Assembly: GCA_963829085.1 (NCBI GenBank)
Contig: CAWHHJ010000017.1
Coordinates: forward strand, 248,001 to 312,000
Reading direction: 5' to 3'
DNA from: PALSA-1004 sp963829085
GTDB lineage: Bacteria; Pseudomonadota; Gammaproteobacteria; Burkholderiales; SG8-41
DNA length: 64,000 bases
Under the pieces are notes generated by a model. That model searched no databases. It was not told the origin of the DNA and saw nothing but the letters and a program-made list of their open reading frames with translations. A program made the position numbers and the translations under genes. The stretch's first letter is position 1; each line of letters starts with the position of its first letter. This document shows, piece after piece, positions 60,480 to 64,000 of this stretch.

Positions 60480-60881
60480 ATGACGCCCTCTTCACCTGCA
60501 AAAGCGCCTCGCCCCTCCGCAAATCAAAAGCCCGATCCGGCCGCGGTACTGACCAAGGCCTTGTTGCGGGCTTCGAGCCTGCTGGGCTTGTCTGCTTCGA
60601 CTCTGGCGCGCGTATTGGGGGTCAGTGAAGCGAGCATCTCACGGCTTAGCTCCGGCGCCCGGACGCTAGAACCTGCGAGCAAGGAAGGCGAGCTCGCCTT
60701 ACTGCTCGTGCGCGCGTACCGCTCACTTGATGCGCTTGTGGGCACCGATGCGGGTCAGCGCATCGCCTGGATGACCGGCTTCAATCGTGCCCTCAATGGC
60801 AAACCTGCAGAGCTCATCCAGAGCGCGGAAGGGCTGGTGGTCGTCGTGTCCTATCTGGATGCGATGCGTGCGCCGGCGTGA
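60480..60881 (+). CDS. Xre/MbcA/ParS-family antitoxin
   Basis: A 133-residue protein with a disordered Pro/Ala/Lys-rich leader (residues 1-25), a helix-turn-helix (SASTLARVLGVSEASISRLS) and the toxin-binding DUF2384 C-domain (ELALLLVRAYRSLDALVGTD, MTGFNRALNGKPAELIQSAE). The start at 60480 is chosen for the AAAGGA site; an ATG at 60465 lies inside the operator palindrome and has no site of its own. It overlaps the toxin by four bases (GTGA), which indicates coupled translation. Neutralises the RES toxin and probably represses the operon. Confidence 0.93.
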   Translation: MTPSSPAKAPRPSANQKPDPAAVLTKALLRASSLLGLSASTLARVLGVSEASISRLSSGARTLEPASKEGELALLLVRAYRSLDALVGTDAGQRIAWMTGFNRALNGKPAELIQSAEGLVVVVSYLDAMRAPA

Positions 60882-61591
60882 CACCGCCATGGAAGGCAGG
60901 CTGGTTCAATACCGGTGTTCAAGCGCGCAAAGCCGAGCTTTGGCGGGGGGTCGAGGCGCAGCATGTAATCTCCACGATGCGGCTCGTCGACTCGGTCGAT
61001 GAACAGCGCGTGTTGGAGGATCTGCTTGAAACGAGTAAGCCGGCGCTGCCGCCCGAAGCCGCTGGGCAGCACTACCTTGTCTTTACACCGTTTCGGTACC
61101 GGGCACCGCGCATCTCGCGATTTGGACGCGTCGGTGAGCCTGGGCTCTGGTATGGCGCGGAGGAACTCGAAACAGCACTGGCGGAAGTCGCCTACTGGAA
61201 ATGGCGCTTCCTCATGGACAGCACTGCATTAGCGGCGAGCGCGCTGCATACACAACATACGTTTTTCAAGGCGCGCGTGAACGGAGCCTGCATAGATCTG
61301 ACTTCGAAGCCCTGGAACAGCGCGCAACGCTCGTGGCGGCACAAAAGCGATTATGTGGACTGCCAGAGCCTGGCCCAGGCTGCGCGCGAACGGGAGGTCG
61401 CGTGGATACGCTATTGCTCCGCGCGGATAGCGAGTGGCGTCTGCGGAGCTGTGCTCAAGATGAGGGCGTTGTCGCTCGCGCCCGGATTTGCACAGCAGAC
61501 GTGGGCGTGCAAGACCACCAGCGACGGCGCGTATATGCAGCAGGCGGGAAGCGCCGAACGCCATGCGTTCGATGCGCACACATGGGTGTGA
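60878..61591 (+). CDS. RES-domain toxin (NAD-degrading or ADP-ribosylating)
   Basis: A 237-residue RES protein. Domain landmarks are AELWRGVEAQHVISTMRLVD, the catalytic arginine region APRISRFGRVGEPGLWYGAE, the glutamate in ETALAEVAYWKWRFL and a serine-bearing stretch near YCSARIASGV. Known relatives either cleave NAD+ by phosphorolysis (MbcT) or transfer ADP-ribose to Prs (ParT). GTG start in the antitoxin stop. The next gene, a Bug receptor, begins inside its last codons. Confidence 0.92.
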   Translation: MTPPWKAGWFNTGVQARKAELWRGVEAQHVISTMRLVDSVDEQRVLEDLLETSKPALPPEAAGQHYLVFTPFRYRAPRISRFGRVGEPGLWYGAEELETALAEVAYWKWRFLMDSTALAASALHTQHTFFKARVNGACIDLTSKPWNSAQRSWRHKSDYVDCQSLAQAAREREVAWIRYCSARIASGVCGAVLKMRALSLAPGFAQQTWACKTTSDGAYMQQAGSAERHAFDAHTWV

Positions 61592-62598
61592 TTGGCGCTG
61601 CCGCAAGCTGCATTGCGCGAGCGGTGCTTATACCGCTGATCGCCGCAGTCATCGCGACATGCGGCTCGACGCCCACTGTGTTTGCGCAGGCGTGGAAACC
61701 CGATAAACCCATCGAGATCATCATTCCGGGCGGTGCCGGGGGTGGTCCGGATCGCACTGCCCGTGTGATGCAGAAAATCTGGCGCGATAGCGGCACGGTC
61801 AATGTGCCGATCAACGTTGTGAACAAAGCGGGTGGCGGCGGCAATCTCGCTTACACATACTTAAACCAGGTGGCTGGCGACGGGCATTACCTTGCAACGA
61901 TGACGCCGACGCTGCTTACGAATCATATACTCGGCATCAGCCCGTTTAACTACACGGATTTCACTACCTTGAGCGTGCTGACCAGCGAATACATAGCCTT
62001 CGCGGTGAATGCCGAAAGCTCGATCCGATCCGGCAATGACCTCATCGAGCGGGTCAGAAAGAATCCTGATTCCGTGAGTTTTGCAATCGCGACAAGCCGC
62101 GGCAACGGCAATCACATCGCACTGGCGCTCGTTATGAAGGCAGCCGGCATCGACGCTACGAAACTCAAGATCGTTCTGTTCAAGGCGTCGATCGATGCAA
62201 CGACCGCGATGATGGGCGGACACGTGGATGCCGTCGCGACACCGGCGTCAACCTACGATCCGGTGATGGGAACGGGCAAGGTTCGCATTATCGCGATCGC
62301 CGCACCTGCCCGCGTCGGCGGACAGTATGCGGCAGTGCCCACTTGGAAGGAGCAGGGCATCAATGTCGTCATGCCCAGTTTTCGCACGCTGATCGCCCCG
62401 CGAGGCCTTACACCCGCGCAAACTGCATTCTGGGACAACGCGATCGCCCGCCTTACGCGCAGTGACGCCTGGAAAAAGGAGCTCGACGAAACGGAGCGCG
62501 ACAGTGTCTATATGAACAGTGTCGACAGCCGCAAATTTCTGGACGCTCAGTACGCTCAATACAAGGCCATACTGACTGAACTCGGCCTTGTGAAATAA
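61582..62598 (+). CDS. Bug/TctC-family periplasmic receptor (5 of 5)
   Basis: A 338-residue receptor. The signal peptide (ARAVLIPLIAAVIATC, cleavage near VFAQA) leads into KPDKPIEIIIPGGAGGGPDR. Unlike the others it has VNVPINVVNKAGGGGNLAYT in place of the DNR motif, marking a divergent subgroup. The start at 61582 overlaps the toxin gene by 10 bases, with GTG 61588 an alternative; the frame is open upstream only by chance. It appears to be cotranscribed with the toxin-antitoxin pair, which is odd for a transporter receptor. Confidence 0.88.
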   Translation: MGVIGAAASCIARAVLIPLIAAVIATCGSTPTVFAQAWKPDKPIEIIIPGGAGGGPDRTARVMQKIWRDSGTVNVPINVVNKAGGGGNLAYTYLNQVAGDGHYLATMTPTLLTNHILGISPFNYTDFTTLSVLTSEYIAFAVNAESSIRSGNDLIERVRKNPDSVSFAIATSRGNGNHIALALVMKAAGIDATKLKIVLFKASIDATTAMMGGHVDAVATPASTYDPVMGTGKVRIIAIAAPARVGGQYAAVPTWKEQGINVVMPSFRTLIAPRGLTPAQTAFWDNAIARLTRSDAWKKELDETERDSVYMNSVDSRKFLDAQYAQYKAILTELGLVK

Positions 62599-62674
62599 GC
62601 GCCTCGATCATGGTGGTATTGCGCAGTGTATTGGCAGGGATCTGACTTTCCGCATCGTCGCGTGTGAACAGATC

Positions 62675-63166
62675 ATGAAAGAACTGCTGATCGTTTTTCA
62701 TTCGGTGACGGACGGTGCACGTCAGATGGCGCATGCCGCGGCCCGCGGGGCAGCACAAGAAAGCGAAGTACGGGTGCGACTGTTGATGGCAGTGCAAGCG
62801 GGCCCTGACGACGTGCTGCATGCGGACGGTTACCTGTTCATTACGCCGGAAAATCTCGCCGCGATGGCCGGGATGATGAAAGACTTCTTCGACCGCACTT
62901 ACTATCCTGTGCTCGATAAAATTGCCGCGCGGCCGTATGCGGCGTTGATTTGCGCCGGCAGCGACGGCGAAGGTGCGGCGCGGCAACTGGCCCGCATCGC
63001 GCTCGGCTGGCGTCTGAAGCCGATCGCTGAGCCGCTCATCGTCTGCACACATGCGCAGACACCGCAGGCCATTCTCGCAACCAAGACGATCCCGGTCGAC
63101 GATTTGCGTCGCTGTGAAGAGACCGGTGCCGCGCTGGCGGCCGGGCTGGCGATGGGCATTTACTGA
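62675..63166 (+). CDS. Flavodoxin-fold (NAD(P)H-dependent FMN reductase-like) protein
   Basis: A 163-residue protein with a flavodoxin-like fold. The phosphate-binding loop is HSVTDGARQMAHAAARGA after the first strand (ELLIVFHS). The second flavin loop reads LFITPENLAAMAGMMKDFFD, followed by RTYYPVLDKIAARPYAALIC. Such proteins reduce flavins or quinones. No redox partner is obvious nearby. The ATG at 62675 is preceded by a weak site. Hsp15 follows after 18 bases. Confidence 0.82.
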   Translation: MKELLIVFHSVTDGARQMAHAAARGAAQESEVRVRLLMAVQAGPDDVLHADGYLFITPENLAAMAGMMKDFFDRTYYPVLDKIAARPYAALICAGSDGEGAARQLARIALGWRLKPIAEPLIVCTHAQTPQAILATKTIPVDDLRRCEETGAALAAGLAMGIY

Positions 63167-63184
63167 TGAGCCGCATTCGACGCA

Positions 63185-63604
63185 ATGGCTGAACGAACTC
63201 AGACGACTGATACCGGACAGGAGAGCGTGCGGATCGACAAGTGGCTGTGGGCCGCGCGCTTCTACAAAACGCGTGCGCTCGCGCAGGCAGCGGTTGCCGC
63301 CGGCAAAGTTAAGTTGATGGACGAACGCGTGAAGGCCGCGAAAGAAGTCAAAGTCGGAGACGAGCTTGCGATACGAATCGGCGAATTCGAATGGACGATT
63401 ACCGTCGCTGGCATTTCATCTCAGCGCGGTCCCGCCACCGTCGCGCAAAAACTTTATGTCGAGACTGACGACAGTCGTGCGCGTCGTCTCGCGCAGGCCG
63501 CGGATCGCCGGGCTCAAGGCAGCGGATGGGGCGAACGCAAAGGCCGCCCTACGAAGCGCGAGCGTCGTCAAATTATCCGCTTCCGTGATGACTCACAGAC
63601 TTGA
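63185..63604 (+). CDS. hslR: Heat-shock protein 15 (S4 domain, ribosome rescue)
   Basis: Binds free 50S subunits carrying a nascent chain and helps recycle stalled ribosomes. A 139-residue protein whose S4 RNA-binding domain starts with RIDKWLWAARFYKTRALAQA and VKLMDERVKAAKEVKVGDEL. The basic tail (RKGRPTKRERRQIIRF) matches the Hsp15 C-terminus. It lies 18 bases after the flavodoxin gene. A small linker of about 15 residues precedes the domain. Confidence 0.93.
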   Translation: MAERTQTTDTGQESVRIDKWLWAARFYKTRALAQAAVAAGKVKLMDERVKAAKEVKVGDELAIRIGEFEWTITVAGISSQRGPATVAQKLYVETDDSRARRLAQAADRRAQGSGWGERKGRPTKRERRQIIRFRDDSQT

Positions 63605-63760
63605 CCGTCGCGGGGCATCATTCGATGGCGCTGCTTACAATTGCAATCCGGTCACAAGCGGCGGCCGGCGACGTTGCCCGATCCGGCTTCCATAATTCAA
63701 CCAGGACCGTTGCGCTGATACGCCGCGGCAGACACATAACTTTCACCGGAGAATATATCG

Positions 63761-64000
63761 ATGATCAAGCGACAGTTCATGCAGCCGAAGGATATGTGGG
63801 CCCGCGTCGAAAACGGAGAATTGCTTTATGTGCCGGTAGTCACAGTGCATGGCTCCGATCATGCGCACGTTTATCTGGCCGGACAAATGGCGCGCAAGGT
63901 GACTGGTGAAATCGTGACCAAGGGCGACATGCGGGCGCAGATCCGCACGACCTGCGAGAACATAGAAAAAGGTCTTGCGTATGCCGGCGCGACATTCGAT
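63761..64000 (+). CDS. RidA/YjgF-family protein, N-terminal part (runs off the right edge)
   Basis: The first 80 residues of a Rid-family protein: MIKRQFMQPKDMWARVENGE, TVHGSDHAHVYLAGQMARKV and TTCENIEKGLAYAGATFD, the last part being the RidA signature of N-Ik-aL-aG. RidA proteins hydrolyse reactive enamine/imine intermediates from amino-acid breakdown; other Rid groups act elsewhere. The start has a GGAG site. The window ends inside the gene, so its subgroup cannot be fixed. Confidence 0.8.
   Translation, partial: MIKRQFMQPKDMWARVENGELLYVPVVTVHGSDHAHVYLAGQMARKVTGEIVTKGDMRAQIRTTCENIEKGLAYAGATFD

Noticed and set aside
61201..61581. Upstream extension of the last Bug gene into the toxin gene, giving a 465-residue fusion
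   Set aside because: The extra 127 residues are a shadow of the RES toxin, and the signal peptide begins only after 61582.
1..64000. CRISPR array, tRNA, rRNA, insertion sequence, phage or integrase
   Set aside because: No spaced direct repeats, no cloverleaf recognised by eye, and no transposase, integrase or phage protein motif in any frame. A tRNAscan run would be decisive for tRNAs.

Overview
The window looks like part of a betaproteobacterial chromosome, probably from an uncultured or little-studied Burkholderiales-type lineage. The evidence is the moderately high GC, the dense mixed-strand gene layout, the repeated Bug/TctC-type periplasmic receptors (five here, none with a TctAB membrane partner), the pstSCAB-phoU-phoB-phoR order, and families common in that class (DUF3141, the SelD-like FAD oxidoreductase, RES/Xre toxin-antitoxin). 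No rRNA, tRNA, CRISPR array, transposase or phage gene was seen.

Layout. 1-2.5 kb: end of tyrS, a FAD oxidoreductase and an exported MsrA. 2.8-9.5 kb: a complete phosphate uptake and sensing operon (pstS, pstC, pstA, pstB, phoU, phoB, phoR), with a good Pho box before pstS and a hairpin attenuator between pstS and pstC. 9.7-13.3 kb: an unknown small gene and a 971-residue OmpR-type winged-helix/AAA regulator. 13.2-19 kb: a broken AI-2E-family permease diverging from a 3-hydroxyacyl-CoA dehydrogenase, a frameshifted DUF3141 PHA-synthase-like hydrolase and three small genes. 19-24.8 kb: an RND efflux operon (outer-membrane factor, frameshifted adaptor, pump). 25-31.5 kb: small membrane and small basic proteins around a convergent ppx/ppk1 pair. 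31.7-41.5 kb: MBL hydrolase, orphan EgtB, SWIB protein, MFS and DMT exporters, a dioxygenase plus Bug receptor, the DUF47-Pit low-affinity phosphate transporter and a bactofilin. 41.8-47.3 kb: a leftward run of phytanoyl-CoA dioxygenase family protein, pdxH, Bug receptor, N-acyl-D-amino-acid deacylase and a membrane-anchored C13 (legumain-like) peptidase. 47.7-64 kb: GST, rlmJ, a DUF2884 protein, an HD hydrolase, a frameshifted TAXI receptor, a PIN protein, a TfdA dioxygenase, MAPEG, more orphan receptors, a YheS-type ABC-F protein, a RES/Xre toxin-antitoxin operon, a flavodoxin-like protein, Hsp15 and the start of a RidA-family gene.

How the genes work together. Phosphate runs through the window: high-affinity import (Pst), its sensor and regulator (PhoU/PhoR/PhoB), low-affinity import (DUF47-Pit) and polyphosphate synthesis and breakdown (Ppk1/Ppx) all lie within 41 kb. 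A second theme is scavenging of organic acids and acylated amino acids through orphan periplasmic receptors next to dioxygenases and hydrolases.

Quality note. Four genes (AI-2E, DUF3141, RND adaptor, TAXI receptor) are split by five single-base insertions. Each lengthens a one- or two-base run by one base, and family-like reading is restored when the base is removed. Homopolymer sequencing error is the simplest explanation, though real decay cannot be excluded. The best candidates for new biology are the Bug/deacylase/C13 peptidase run, an 18-bp motif shared by the promoters of the 3-hydroxyacyl-CoA dehydrogenase and RND operons, and the RES/Xre operon that overlaps a transporter receptor gene.
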